Below are positions 1 to 8,197 of a stretch of 64,000 bases of DNA, piece by piece. The stretch's first letter is position 1. Each line of letters starts with the position of its first letter. Under the pieces are notes generated by a model that saw only the letters and a list, made by a program, of their open reading frames with translations, was not told where the DNA came from and did no database searches. Both the position numbers and the translations under genes were made by a program. Source of the stretch: an uncultured Clostridia bacterium (GTDB lineage: Bacteria > Bacillota > Clostridia > Oscillospirales > Acutalibacteraceae); contig CAMHOE010000003.1 in NCBI GenBank assembly GCA_946186665.1, positions 1 through 64,000 on the forward strand, written 5' to 3'.

Positions 1-335
1 ATAAGATACTCGGTGCTGTTCCATACGGCTGTGAAGTCAGGATATCTCGTCAGACCTCAGGCGGCGGCTATTCATGGGGACTCACGACTTACAACGGCAT
101 CAAGGGTTGGATAGCTCTGGACTTTACTAAGAGAGTCGGAACATCCGGAATAAAAGTCGGCAGCACCGTCAGAGTTAAAAGCGGTGCGCTTGTATACGGC
201 ACGAACACGCCCCTCAGCTCTTGGGTGTATGATAAAAGCTTTAAAATGATGGAACTGTCCGGTGACAGGGCGGTCATAGGCATAGACGGTAATGTCACGG
301 CAGCGGTAAACAAAGATGAACTGATACTTGAATAA
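1..335 (+). CDS. 3' part of an SH3b-domain protein (5' end outside window)
   Basis: The frame is open from the window edge (first full codon at base 3) to TAA at 333-335, giving 110 residues. The first ~45 residues contain a bacterial SH3-like segment with the motif GWIALDFTKRV. This is nearly the same as GWIALDYTKKV in the secreted peptidase at 17773-19977. The last ~60 residues look like a small beta-rich domain (VGSTVRVKSGALVYGT). SH3b domains usually bind cell-wall peptides, so an exported wall-associated protein is likely. The signal peptide and any catalytic domain would lie upstream of the window, so the activity cannot be stated. The gene ends six bases before a strong hairpin that it shares with nadC on the other strand. 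Confidence 0.75.
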   Translation, partial: KILGAVPYGCEVRISRQTSGGGYSWGLTTYNGIKGWIALDFTKRVGTSGIKVGSTVRVKSGALVYGTNTPLSSWVYDKSFKMMELSGDRAVIGIDGNVTAAVNKDELILE

Positions 336-340
336 ATATA

Positions 341-377
341 AAAAAGCCGATGCAGAGAATGACCTGCATCGGCTTTT
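341..377. terminator. Bidirectional intrinsic terminator
   Basis: A perfect inverted repeat (AAAAGCCGATGCAG and CTGCATCGGCTTTT) surrounds an 8-base loop at 356-363, with A runs on the left and T runs on the right. It sits between the convergent SH3b gene and nadC, so it can stop transcription from both sides. Confidence 0.85.
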
Positions 378-386
378 CAGCGTTAT

Positions 387-1223
387 TTATTTGATGTACA
401 TTGATATGTCGAACGCCTTGACGGAATGTGTAAGCGCGCCGACAGAAATAATATCCACACCGCTTTCAGCAACGGCTCTGAGCGTCTCGTCGGTTATGCC
501 GCCTGAGGCCTCCAACACAGCTCTGCCGCTTGTTATCTCAACAGCCTGCTTCATAAGCTCAGGACTCATGTTGTCCAGCATGATTATATCAGCTTTTGCA
601 TCAAGCGCTTCTTTAAGCTCTTCAAGATTTCTTGTTTCCACTTCTATCTTTGTCATGTGTCCTATCTTTTTGCGAAGCTGTGTTATTGCTGCGGTTATTC
701 CGCCGGCAGCATCAATGTGATTATCCTTTAGCATAGCTGCGTCCGACAGATTATAGCGGTGGTTTTTTGCGCCGCCTGTCATTACCGCATACTTCTGTAA
801 AGCGCGAAGTCCCGGCAGTGTCTTTCGTGTATCAGCGATAGTTGCATTTGTGCCTTCAACGATCCTTGCATATTTATTAGCGGCAGTAGCAATACCGCTC
901 ATATGCTGTATAAGGTTCAGCGCTGTACGCTCACCCTTAAGGAGAGTTCTTGTGCTGCCCTTCAGGGTCATTATCACATCGCCCTTTTGTACGCTTTCGC
1001 CGTCATTTTTCAGTATCTCATACTCTATGCTGTCATCCAGTATGCGGAACACCCTTGCAGCAGCTTCTGCGCCACATACTATACCATCCGCTTTTGATAC
1101 AAGTCTGCCGCTGCCCTGCTGAGTCTCCGGAATAAGATAGTCTGTTGTGACATCACAGTAGTTGATATCCTCCAGCAATGCCCTCTTTATTATCTCATCA
1201 ACATATATTTTATTCAGCGTCAT
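387..1223 (-). CDS. nadC: Nicotinate-nucleotide pyrophosphorylase (quinolinate phosphoribosyltransferase)
   Basis: The enzyme converts quinolinate and PRPP to nicotinate mononucleotide, CO2 and pyrophosphate in cytosolic de novo NAD synthesis. The 278-residue product starts MTLNKIYVDEIIKRALLEDI. It carries family hallmarks: the TRKTLPGLR segment, the KNHRYNLSD substrate-binding segment, and C-terminal LEASGGI and GVDIISVGALTHS of the TIM-barrel domain. I chose the ATG at 1221-1223 because AGGAGGTC lies 10-16 bases upstream (1234-1240); a longer in-frame start has no such site. The start lies inside the 3' end of nadB (14-base overlap), so the two genes are co-transcribed and probably translationally coupled. 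The length is normal for the family. Confidence 0.95.
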   Translation of the reverse strand: MTLNKIYVDEIIKRALLEDINYCDVTTDYLIPETQQGSGRLVSKADGIVCGAEAAARVFRILDDSIEYEILKNDGESVQKGDVIMTLKGSTRTLLKGERTALNLIQHMSGIATAANKYARIVEGTNATIADTRKTLPGLRALQKYAVMTGGAKNHRYNLSDAAMLKDNHIDAAGGITAAITQLRKKIGHMTKIEVETRNLEELKEALDAKADIIMLDNMSPELMKQAVEITSGRAVLEASGGITDETLRAVAESGVDIISVGALTHSVKAFDISMYIK

Positions 1224-2685
1224 ATTTCTTTTTGACCTCCTCAAGAACAATGCAGGCAACTGTGGCAAGACTGCGTGCTTCTACATAATCATGATTGATC
1301 TCATAACCGCCGTTAAGCAGGTCGTCAAGTATCTCTTTTACACGTCTCAGACCGTCTCCCACAGCTTCAGGCTTGGGAATAACAAAATAACAATCCTGAA
1401 TGATCTTTCGTATTTCTGTACGGAAGCCATGGGGGAGAGTATTACCGCTGAGATCATCCTGCTCTGCAAAGTCTGCAAACGGGCTGTTGTCCTCTGCTGC
1501 AAGCTTTTTAGTGATATCATCAGCTGCTCTGCGTGAGAAAACGAGAGCTTCAAGCAGCGAATTGCTTGCAAGTCTGTTTGCGCCGTGAACACCTGTATGG
1601 CTGCATTCACCTGCGGCATACAGTCTGTCAACATTTGTACGCGCAAAAAGGTCAACATCAATTCCGCCCATGAGATAATGCTGACACGGGAAAACGGGTA
1701 TCCACTGTTTTGTTATATCAATGTTTTCTTCAAGACATTTTTCATAGATCATCGGGAAACGCTTCTTTACAAATTCAGGGTCCTTATGTGTTATGTCAAG
1801 GAAGAACTTCTCATTTCCCTTAGCCTGCGATTCAAGCATTATAGCATTAGACACCACATCTCTTGGTGCAAGCTCGCCTCTTTCGTCGTACTTAAAGGCA
1901 AAGCGTTCACCGTCACAATTCAGAAGCACCGCGCCTTCTCCGCGAACGGCCTCACTGATAAGGAACCTTTCACGGTCAGCTTCTGCTGCAAACGCAGTAG
2001 GATGGAACTGTATGCGGCTGAGATGCTTGATCCTTGCTCCCAGCATATGCGCCAGAGTAATGCCGTCGCCTGTAGCGATAGCTGAATTTGTAGTGTACTG
2101 ATATACTCTGCCTATACCGCCTGATGCAAGAATGCAGTAATGCGCAGCAATGACCTTTGATGAACCGTCATTCAGCAGCAGACCTGCATAAAAGCCCTTA
2201 TCATTTTTTTCAAGCTTATAAAGCATAGTATTGTCATGGATCTCTATATTAGGATGAGTGCTGACCTGTTCAATAAGTACATCTACGATCGCACGTCCGG
2301 TAGAGTCCTTATGATGAACTATCCTGTGTCTTGAATGACCGGCTTCGAGAGTCATCTGCAATTTTCCGTTATTATCCAGATCAAAGGCTACTCCCATTTC
2401 CTTAAGCTTGAGAACATCCTTCGGCCCCTCAGAAACAAGCACTTCTATAGCTTCAAGATTGTTTTTATATTTTCCTGCGATAAGCGTATCGGCAATGTGA
2501 AGCTTGAAATTGTCGTTGCTTTTATCAAGCACTGCGGCAACACCGCCCTGAGCAAGCGAGGAATTGGAAAGTGTCAGTTCCCTTTTGGAGATAAGCAGGA
2601 CCTTTACATTTTCGGGGAACTGCAAAGCAGCGTACAGACCGGCTGCACCCGAACCTACGATCAAAACATCATATTCTTTATTCAT
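1210..2685 (-). CDS. nadB: L-aspartate oxidase
   Basis: This FAD enzyme oxidises L-aspartate to iminoaspartate, the first step of de novo NAD synthesis. The 491-residue product opens with the dinucleotide-binding motif VGSGAAGLYAAL. It has the active-site region SRHRIVHHKDSTGRAI, the EAVRGEGAVLLN segment and GVHGANRLASNSLLEAL, all typical of NadB and fumarate-reductase flavoproteins. The ATG at 2683-2685 is preceded by AGAGG at a normal distance; a longer in-frame start at 2724 lacks a ribosome site. nadC follows with overlapping ends. The usual third gene, nadA (quinolinate synthase), is not in this window, so iminoaspartate must be used by an enzyme encoded elsewhere. An extended -10 promoter lies about 145 bases upstream. 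Confidence 0.95.
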   Translation of the reverse strand: MNKEYDVLIVGSGAAGLYAALQFPENVKVLLISKRELTLSNSSLAQGGVAAVLDKSNDNFKLHIADTLIAGKYKNNLEAIEVLVSEGPKDVLKLKEMGVAFDLDNNGKLQMTLEAGHSRHRIVHHKDSTGRAIVDVLIEQVSTHPNIEIHDNTMLYKLEKNDKGFYAGLLLNDGSSKVIAAHYCILASGGIGRVYQYTTNSAIATGDGITLAHMLGARIKHLSRIQFHPTAFAAEADRERFLISEAVRGEGAVLLNCDGERFAFKYDERGELAPRDVVSNAIMLESQAKGNEKFFLDITHKDPEFVKKRFPMIYEKCLEENIDITKQWIPVFPCQHYLMGGIDVDLFARTNVDRLYAAGECSHTGVHGANRLASNSLLEALVFSRRAADDITKKLAAEDNSPFADFAEQDDLSGNTLPHGFRTEIRKIIQDCYFVIPKPEAVGDGLRRVKEILDDLLNGGYEINHDYVEARSLATVACIVLEEVKKKYDAE

Positions 2686-2830
2686 AAGGACGTTACCTCT
2701 TTTATAATGGAGTAAAGTATACATTACAGCAAACTACAAATATTCATTTCCTGAGTCCTTCGCTGTTCACTGACCGTCATTAAGCACTGTGGAAAAAACT
2801 GTATGCTGTAAAAGACAATATACTTATTCC

Positions 2831-2839
2831 ATTATAGCA
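2831..2839 (-). promoter_or_regulatory. Extended -10 promoter for nadBC
   Basis: On the minus strand the sequence TGCTATAAT is a perfect extended -10 element (TGn plus TATAAT). No good -35 is present at 17 bases, as is common for extended -10 promoters. Transcription would begin near 2824 and leave a leader of about 140 bases before nadB, in which I recognise no riboswitch. Confidence 0.55.
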
Positions 2840-2902
2840 TAACTTTCATAGAAATAAAATATAATTTTTCAATATTCGATAAATATTTTTTTGTCAATAA
2901 AA

Positions 2903-2935
2903 ATCCGTGTATCAGCACATGACCGACACACGGAT
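2903..2935 (-). terminator. Terminator of the Ser/Thr-tailed lipoprotein gene
   Basis: ATCCGTGT (2903-2910) pairs with ACACGGAT (2928-2935). On the minus strand the stem is followed by TTTTATTGACA. It lies about 20 bases past the stop of the lipoprotein gene. Confidence 0.65.
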
Positions 2936-2957
2936 AGTTTTTTTAAAAACCTGATCA

Positions 2958-4508
2958 TTATTCCTCTTCTGATGTTTCGGAAGTGGTTTCAGAAGTAGTC
3001 TCTGAAGTGGTTTCTGAAGCGTCCTCTGATGCTTCGGAGGAAGCCTTTGAAGCTTCGGAAGAAGTCTTTGAAGCGGCTGATGTATCGCCGGATGTATCAG
3101 ATGAAGCTTTTGAAGTATCTGCTGATGTTTCAGAAGCAGCCTTTGAGGTGTCTGATGTATCTTTTGAAGACTCAGAAGTAGTCTTTGAAGTCTCTGATGT
3201 TTCCTTAGAAGCTTCAGAAGTAGTCTTTGAAGTCTCGGAAGTCTCCTTGGATGACTCAGCGGGCTTTGAAGCCTCAGAGCTTTCTTCAGCGGAGCTTTCC
3301 TCTACAGTATCCTCAGCGACAAACATATCGATGACATTATAATCTGTCTTTTGTTTAGTTACCCAGTTGTCATATACCTCCTCATAGGTTTTCTCGCCTA
3401 TATCATAGGTATAATAGCTGTAATCATTCAGATAGTCTGTGGGGATATTGCCGTCAGCGTCCACAGGGATATTATCTATATATGCAACAAAGTAGCTGTT
3501 AAAGCTTACCTTAGCACCTTCCTTGTATTTGCTGCCGTATGAAGGATCTGAAATAACGCCGTCTACTTTTATATCCCACACGCAGATATATCTGTTGTTT
3601 GTGCCGTAGCTTGACATATCTTTCTTAAGAAGGTAAGTCTGGAGTTTAACGTTCGGAACCACTTTAGTGATCTTCATATAGTCGTAGCTGCCGGTCGCAT
3701 AATAGGTGTCTATCTCCTTGCCAACTGTCAGATCACTGAGTGCCTTTGATTCAAGCATATCGTTGAACTGTTCTTCAACCTTAGTCAGGTTTACATCGTC
3801 AAGCTTATCGGGATAGCCGAGCGCACCTTCAACTGTATAGGTGTTGCTGTCTCTGGAGAAGGAGACATAATCATTATTTGCGTCATATTCAGAGTAGGAC
3901 GCAATGACCGTTATCTCATCGCCGTTAGAATGGTCATAGCTGCTGCCGTCAACGTAGAAGTATACATTATCCCTCACGTACTGCTCACAGCCGGACTTAT
4001 CTATATTGACATATACATCAGGCTCAATTCCGCTGTATGTTACCTTCAGACCTTCAAAAGGATCATAAACAGTACCATCCGGAAGTCCCTCAACGGTATA
4101 CTTGAAGGTAGTATCCACGAGCTTTACATTCAGTTTTTTTGCATATTTTTCGTTGTATGTAGCCTCGATCTCTATCTCGTCACCGTTTACAAAGTCCGTC
4201 TTTTTATCAGACTTTATTCTGTATTCAATTGAATAGCAGAGGTCATCGAGATTATTTCTGACTGTACGGCGAACCGCATTGCTTTCAGGGTCATCACCCT
4301 CGTTGCGCTCCAATATACTCTGAGCCAGTTTTTGTTTTGCATCGTAGTTTATCTTAGGGTATATATCAGCGTTGCCGCTGAAGCCGGATTTTTCACAGTC
4401 AAACAATTCCTTTGCAGAAATTGTATTTTCAGAGCTTGAACATCCGGCAAGAATCAATGTTCCGGCAACTCCTGCCAGAGCCAGCATTACAATTCTTGAA
4501 CCTTTCAT
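2958..4508 (-). CDS. Lipoprotein with two beta-type modules and a long Ser/Glu/Thr/Lys tail
   Basis: The 516-residue product starts MKGSRIVMLALAGVAGTLILAGCSSS, a lipoprotein signal with lipobox LAGC, so it should be anchored outside the membrane. Two related stretches follow, each with the phrase NGDEIEIEATY or NGDEITVIASY and then YTVEG, which suggests duplicated beta-sandwich domains. A globular part runs to about residue 405. The last ~110 residues are built almost only of S, E, T, K, A and D in repeats such as SSETSKTTSEASKETS. Such a tail is probably disordered and extended, and could be a glycosylation target. ATG at 4506-4508 was chosen because GGGAG lies 7 bases upstream; the GTG two codons earlier is too close to it. 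I do not recognise a named family and assign no function. Confidence 0.8.
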   Translation of the reverse strand: MKGSRIVMLALAGVAGTLILAGCSSSENTISAKELFDCEKSGFSGNADIYPKINYDAKQKLAQSILERNEGDDPESNAVRRTVRNNLDDLCYSIEYRIKSDKKTDFVNGDEIEIEATYNEKYAKKLNVKLVDTTFKYTVEGLPDGTVYDPFEGLKVTYSGIEPDVYVNIDKSGCEQYVRDNVYFYVDGSSYDHSNGDEITVIASYSEYDANNDYVSFSRDSNTYTVEGALGYPDKLDDVNLTKVEEQFNDMLESKALSDLTVGKEIDTYYATGSYDYMKITKVVPNVKLQTYLLKKDMSSYGTNNRYICVWDIKVDGVISDPSYGSKYKEGAKVSFNSYFVAYIDNIPVDADGNIPTDYLNDYSYYTYDIGEKTYEEVYDNWVTKQKTDYNVIDMFVAEDTVEESSAEESSEASKPAESSKETSETSKTTSEASKETSETSKTTSESSKDTSDTSKAASETSADTSKASSDTSGDTSAASKTSSEASKASSEASEDASETTSETTSETTSETSEEE

Positions 4509-4566
4509 AAACACACTCCCTTTTTATTTTATACCCCTATTCTACAATATCTATCCCCAAAAGTCA

Positions 4567-5031
4567 AGGTGGCAAGCTGCCACACCCGATTCGCGCTGGC
4601 GTTCGTACCCCAATGGCACTTCCTTCGGGCGCTAACGCTCACTCTGATATCCAGACCTCAACTCTTCCTGCCCGCGATTGACGGCGCAGATTTGTCAGAC
4701 AACAATCCCCATCCGCCGGCGCAGCCCTGAGGGGCTGCTGTTTCGGCTGTTTTATCAGGATATATAGTTCCTTTCCCTCTATAACTTCATGCGCCTGTAT
4801 AGTTTGAAGTTAAAGTTTTATTATACTTACTATGATTGTTTTCGCTGTGCGAAAACATACCACTATTATTCATTTTTCAGTCTTAAGTTTTCAGTATTCA
4901 TTAACTCTTGTTATGCGCCTGTACAGTTTGAAGTTAAAGTTTTATTATACTTACTATAATCCATTTTCGCTGCGAGAAAATGCGCCACAACTATTCACTA
5001 TTCGTTATTCGTTATTCACTATTCACTTTTT
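4567..5031 (-). repeat. Composite intergenic repeat, copy A (with a second partial hairpin unit)
   Basis: Read on the minus strand, this block has two heptad-periodic stretches (4990-5030 and 4862-4906). Each is followed by a GTTTTCGC...GCGAAAAC-type hairpin and the core ATAGTAAGTATAATAAAAAC (about 4938-4958 and 4813-4835). After the second unit comes the GC-rich hairpin module at about 4567-4755. A 26-bp insert lies at 4606-4631. The first hairpin, GTTTTCGCACAGCGAAAAC, is an empty insertion site. Small open frames across the block have no ribosome sites and match frames in the other copies, so I treat the block as non-coding. It fills most of the gap 4509-5322. Confidence 0.8.
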
Positions 5032-5061
5032 CCGCCTGAGGGGTTTTCATCCGGCAGTCGC

Positions 5062-5144
5062 AGACGTGTACAGCAATAGCCAAAGTGCCCCCATAGGGGC
5101 ACGACGCGGACGGGTCAAGTAAAAGTATATGCGTTCTAAGTCGT
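5062..5144 (+). repeat. 83-bp structured repeat, copy 1
   Basis: This sequence runs from AGACGTGTACAGCAATAGCC through the hairpin GTGCCCCCATAGGGGCAC to GCGTTCTAAGTCGT. It recurs in reverse orientation at 25731-25813. The hairpin arms differ between copies but remain complementary. It lies between composite repeat A and hflX. Confidence 0.7.
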
Positions 5145-5150
5145 CCAGTG

Positions 5151-5183
5151 CGGTCACGCACCGGTCACGCACCGGTCACGCAC
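5151..5183 (+). repeat. Tandem repeat, three units of CGGTCACGCAC
   Basis: Three exact 11-bp units lie head to tail at 5151-5161, 5162-5172 and 5173-5183, about 140 bases upstream of hflX. The unit is much richer in GC than the surrounding spacer. No function can be read from it; it could be a binding-site array or a slippage product. Confidence 0.85.
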
Positions 5184-5322
5184 AAGTTGTTAATAATCTT
5201 TGTTTTTCAGCATAATGTATGGTATTATATATTGTAGGGGGATAGCCGGAAGTAATTATAAATTAAGTCATGAACGGCTGTCAGAATTTTTTGTGATATA
5301 AAAAAGGGAGTGTTGCAGGAAT

Positions 5323-6570
5323 ATGTACGAGAATATTGAGAGAATACAGAGAGCGCTGCTTGTCGGAATAGATACGGGAGAATATGATGCTGAGGGTTCT
5401 ATGGATGAGCTTTTTGAGCTTGTGAAAAGTGCAGGGGCAGAACCTGTTGCAAGTATGATGCAAAAGAGAGATAAGCCTGATGGAGCTACGTGTATAGGCT
5501 CAGGCAGACTTGAAGAGATAACGGATTTTTGTGCGCAGAATGAAATTGATTTTATTGTGTTCGATGTGGAGCTTACACCTACTCAGATACGCAATATTGA
5601 AAATGCCACTGATGTACGTACTATCGACCGCACAATGCTCATTCTGGATATATTTGCTATACGTGCAAAAACAAATGAAGGAAAGCTTCAGGTAGAGCTT
5701 GCACAGCTGAAATATCTTATGCCGCGCCTTTCGGGAAAGGGCAAAGAGATGTCAAGACTCGGCGGCGGAGTCGGTACAAGAGGTCCCGGTGAAACAAAGC
5801 TTGAAACAGACAAAAGACACATCAGACGAAAGATAGAGTTTCTAAAAGAACAGCTGAGCGATATGACAAACAGGCGTGACCGGCTTCGTGAAAGGCGCAA
5901 AAAGGACGGCATCATAACAGTTGCGATAGTCGGCTATACAAACGCAGGCAAATCAACTCTGATGAATACTCTTACACAGGCAGGAGTGCTTTCCGAAAAT
6001 AAGCTTTTTGCTACCCTCGACCCGACATCAAGAGCGCTGAAGCTTCCAAACGGAGTGTCAGTCATGATGATAGACACAGTCGGACTTGTGCGAAGGCTCC
6101 CGCATCATCTTGTAGAAGCTTTCAAATCCACGCTTGAAGAGGCGTCTACGGCGGATATTATCCTCAATGTCTGTGATGCGTCCAGCGAAGAATACAAGCT
6201 TCATCTTGATGTTACGAATAATCTTCTCAGAGAACTGGGCTGTGAGGACAGACCGATAATTTCAGTTTTTAATAAATGTGACCTTGTCAGCAACCCTGAT
6301 GAGCTTCCTTCAGAAAAGGGAAGTGTTCGTATCTGCGCAAAGAGCGGAATAGGCATAGATGAGTTATTAAGAGCTGTTGAAAATAATCTGCCCGTGCGTC
6401 TTATGAAGTTTGAGCTGCTTGTACCGTTTGATAAAGCATCTATACTTGCAGTACTCAGAAAAGCAGGTGCGCTTCAATCAGAAGAATATACAGCAGAGGG
6501 CATAAAGGCGACCGCTGTTGTTGAGGAACCCCTCTGGCACCTTGTCGAAGAATACAAAGCCGCTTTCTGA
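5323..6570 (+). CDS. hflX: GTPase HflX (ribosome-associated)
   Basis: HflX is a ribosome-binding GTPase that in other bacteria splits stalled or stressed 70S ribosomes. The 415-residue product has the N-terminal HflX domain (GATCIGSGRLEEI, DVELTPTQIRN), the Gly-rich linker LGGGVGTRGPGETKLETD, and then the G domain: GYTNAGKS at residues 204-211 (G1), DTVGLVRRLPH near 251 (G3) and NKCDL near 316 (G4). Length and domain order are normal. The start ATG has GGGAG 12 bases upstream and AGGA closer by. A weak promoter (TTGTTA at 5187-5192, CATAAT at 5211-5216, spacing 18) may drive it. The gene stands alone and converges with a lipoprotein gene. Confidence 0.95.
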   Translation: MYENIERIQRALLVGIDTGEYDAEGSMDELFELVKSAGAEPVASMMQKRDKPDGATCIGSGRLEEITDFCAQNEIDFIVFDVELTPTQIRNIENATDVRTIDRTMLILDIFAIRAKTNEGKLQVELAQLKYLMPRLSGKGKEMSRLGGGVGTRGPGETKLETDKRHIRRKIEFLKEQLSDMTNRRDRLRERRKKDGIITVAIVGYTNAGKSTLMNTLTQAGVLSENKLFATLDPTSRALKLPNGVSVMMIDTVGLVRRLPHHLVEAFKSTLEEASTADIILNVCDASSEEYKLHLDVTNNLLRELGCEDRPIISVFNKCDLVSNPDELPSEKGSVRICAKSGIGIDELLRAVENNLPVRLMKFELLVPFDKASILAVLRKAGALQSEEYTAEGIKATAVVEEPLWHLVEEYKAAF

Positions 6571-6586
6571 AAGGAAGCATAACAAA

Positions 6587-6631
6587 ATGGAGTGTAAAAA
6601 TCAGGAGCTTACTCCGGTCTTTACACTCCAT
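6587..6631. terminator. Hairpin between convergent hflX and lipoprotein gene
   Basis: ATGGAGTGTAAA (6587-6598) pairs perfectly with TTTACACTCCAT (6620-6631). Short A-rich and T-rich flanks lie on both sides, which suits a bidirectional terminator, although the T run is weak. Confidence 0.65.
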
Positions 6632-6645
6632 ATTTTCAGATGTTT

Positions 6646-7443
6646 TTATCCTTCTCTGATCATTCTGTGATTGCCGTTCTTGCTGACGAGAGCACCGTCC
6701 TTGTATGTAAAAAGCTCTTCGTTGCCTTCAAGGATAATGCTGACATTATCGCCCTCCGAGCTCCATGTTCCGTTAAGCTCTTTGCCGGAAGATACTCCCA
6801 GTGCAACACCGCCCTTATAAAGGTCAACATACAGTGATGATGCGGTGATCTCGCTTGCGTCCTCGTCGATAGAGTTTTCATAAAGCAGTACCCAAAGACC
6901 TTCATACTTCTGGTCGGCAAAGGAATACGTCTGTATCTGTTCCTCGCTGCCTTCATCTACTGAAAGACCTTTGGAAAAATACACGGTATCGTTTGTCTCG
7001 TAATAAAGCCTTTTGTCTTTATAAATGAAAACCGTGTCCTCGCCAGAATTATGGACAGTAAGCTTATCGCCGTCTGCCTTCCATGTACCTTCCTGAGTAA
7101 CTCCGTCACGGCTCAGAATAACCGTTCCGTCCTCGCCCAGCGCCATCATAAGAACATAATCATCAGTAACAATGCTCCATGTTCCTGCAAATTTTTTTAC
7201 CGACTCATCATCAGGCTTTTCCGCAGACGAAGCTGTGCTGTTTTCATCCTGAGCCGAGACCGCCGAAGAAGTTTTTTCCACATCTTCAGCTTTGTCGTCT
7301 GATAAAGCATGACTTACGTTTTCATCAGAGCTTTGAACTGCCTGTGATGGTTCGCTTTCATCTGCTTTTGTTTCCGAGCATCCTGCCGCAAAAAGCGCAA
7401 TTGCTCCGCACATAAGGAGTGCGGCTATTGATTTAATTTTCAT
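6646..7443 (-). CDS. Lipoprotein with lipocalin-like repeats
   Basis: The 265-residue product begins MKIKSIAALLMCGAIALFAAGCSE, a lipoprotein signal with lipobox FAAGC. An acidic Ser-rich linker (to about residue 80) leads into two related units containing GTW...DG/EGD...G.W and YKDKRLYYE or YKDGALVSK. This pattern (a repeated G-x-W strand followed by a lysine-tyrosine hairpin) resembles the small beta-barrel repeats found in many clostridial lipoproteins (DUF5640 or lipocalin-like). It is probably held on the outer face of the membrane and may bind a small ligand. GGAAG lies about 10 bases before the ATG. No operon partner is evident. Confidence 0.8.
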   Translation of the reverse strand: MKIKSIAALLMCGAIALFAAGCSETKADESEPSQAVQSSDENVSHALSDDKAEDVEKTSSAVSAQDENSTASSAEKPDDESVKKFAGTWSIVTDDYVLMMALGEDGTVILSRDGVTQEGTWKADGDKLTVHNSGEDTVFIYKDKRLYYETNDTVYFSKGLSVDEGSEEQIQTYSFADQKYEGLWVLLYENSIDEDASEITASSLYVDLYKGGVALGVSSGKELNGTWSSEGDNVSIILEGNEELFTYKDGALVSKNGNHRMIREG

Positions 7444-7554
7444 ATAATTCTCACTTCCGGATCATTTATTTTTTTCACAGATATCTCCGTGTTATTATCT
7501 GCAAACAAAATTTACTTACTATAGCATTTCATAATAATAGCAAAAATGCGTATC

Positions 7555-7625
7555 AAAGTCAGCGAATTTAGGAAGGGGGTTCGGGGGAAACCATTTTTTC
7601 GCCAGAAAATGGTTTCCCCTGAGGA
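7555..7625. repeat. Hairpin repeat, copy 1 (related to 36070-36165)
   Basis: A 14-bp perfect stem (GGGGAAACCATTTT at 7584-7597 and AAAATGGTTTCCCC at 7606-7619) has a short TTCGCCAG loop. It is preceded by TCAGCGAATTTAGGAAGGGG. The same lead-in and a stem of changed sequence occur at 36070-36165. It lies between the lipoprotein and the LURP-like gene and could act as a terminator for the latter. Confidence 0.65.
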
Positions 7626-7663
7626 ACTCACCTGATGTGCTTATATAATTATATTGCTGCAAG

Positions 7664-8155
7664 TCAGCAGAGGTCAGAAAAAACAGGGTCCTCATTGAGA
7701 ACAGACATATAAACATCCGCGCATATTGCGCAGGATATTGCGAATAATTCCTGTGCGGACTTGTATATTTTCAGCTCATATCCGCTGCCGAATTTTCCCC
7801 AGCATTTCTTTTGCGTCATTACCGGACTTTTATCCACGTCATACAGCGAAAATCTGCCGGTTTCTATATTTCCTGCAAACCTGAGGGAGCTTCCGAATAT
7901 CGTGAAATAAAAATATTCCTTTATATGCGGTGTAAGAGCGTACATCCTTCCTCCGCAGCGTATAGTAAAATACGACAGCACTATTTCTGAATGTGTGATC
8001 TCAGAAACGACTGTTCCTGCCGGATCTTCCATAAGCATTTTTTGTCTTATCGCATCGGTTGATATGCTTATATTGTATCTTGGATTTGCCGATTCATCAT
8101 ATACTGTAAAGCTGACGCTGTCGTCTGTATCGTTTCGTTTAAGGAACAGCTTCAT
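7664..8155 (-). CDS. LURP-one-related (tubby-like) family protein
   Basis: The 163-residue product starts MKLFLKRNDTDDSVSFTVYDESANPRYNI. It fits the LOR/DUF567 fold: short strands with FTVYDE, SLRFAGNIETGRFSLYDVD and WGKFGSGYELKIY. These proteins form a 12-stranded beta barrel around a central helix. Their biochemical role in bacteria is not established, though phospholipid-related roles have been proposed for relatives. AGAGGTG lies at a good distance before the ATG. It is the last gene of a three-gene unit with the XRE regulator and the ImmA-like peptidase, 42 bases after the latter, so it may act with them. Confidence 0.65.
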   Translation of the reverse strand: MKLFLKRNDTDDSVSFTVYDESANPRYNISISTDAIRQKMLMEDPAGTVVSEITHSEIVLSYFTIRCGGRMYALTPHIKEYFYFTIFGSSLRFAGNIETGRFSLYDVDKSPVMTQKKCWGKFGSGYELKIYKSAQELFAISCAICADVYMSVLNEDPVFSDLC

Positions 8156-8197
8156 AATTAATTCACCTCTTTACAGAAAAGCGGCTGTTTCAACACT

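Noticed and set aside
2983-3342. 119-codon plus-strand frame rich in V, S and E
   Set aside because: It is the reverse reading of the Ser/Glu/Thr tail of the lipoprotein; the repeat DNA keeps several frames open.
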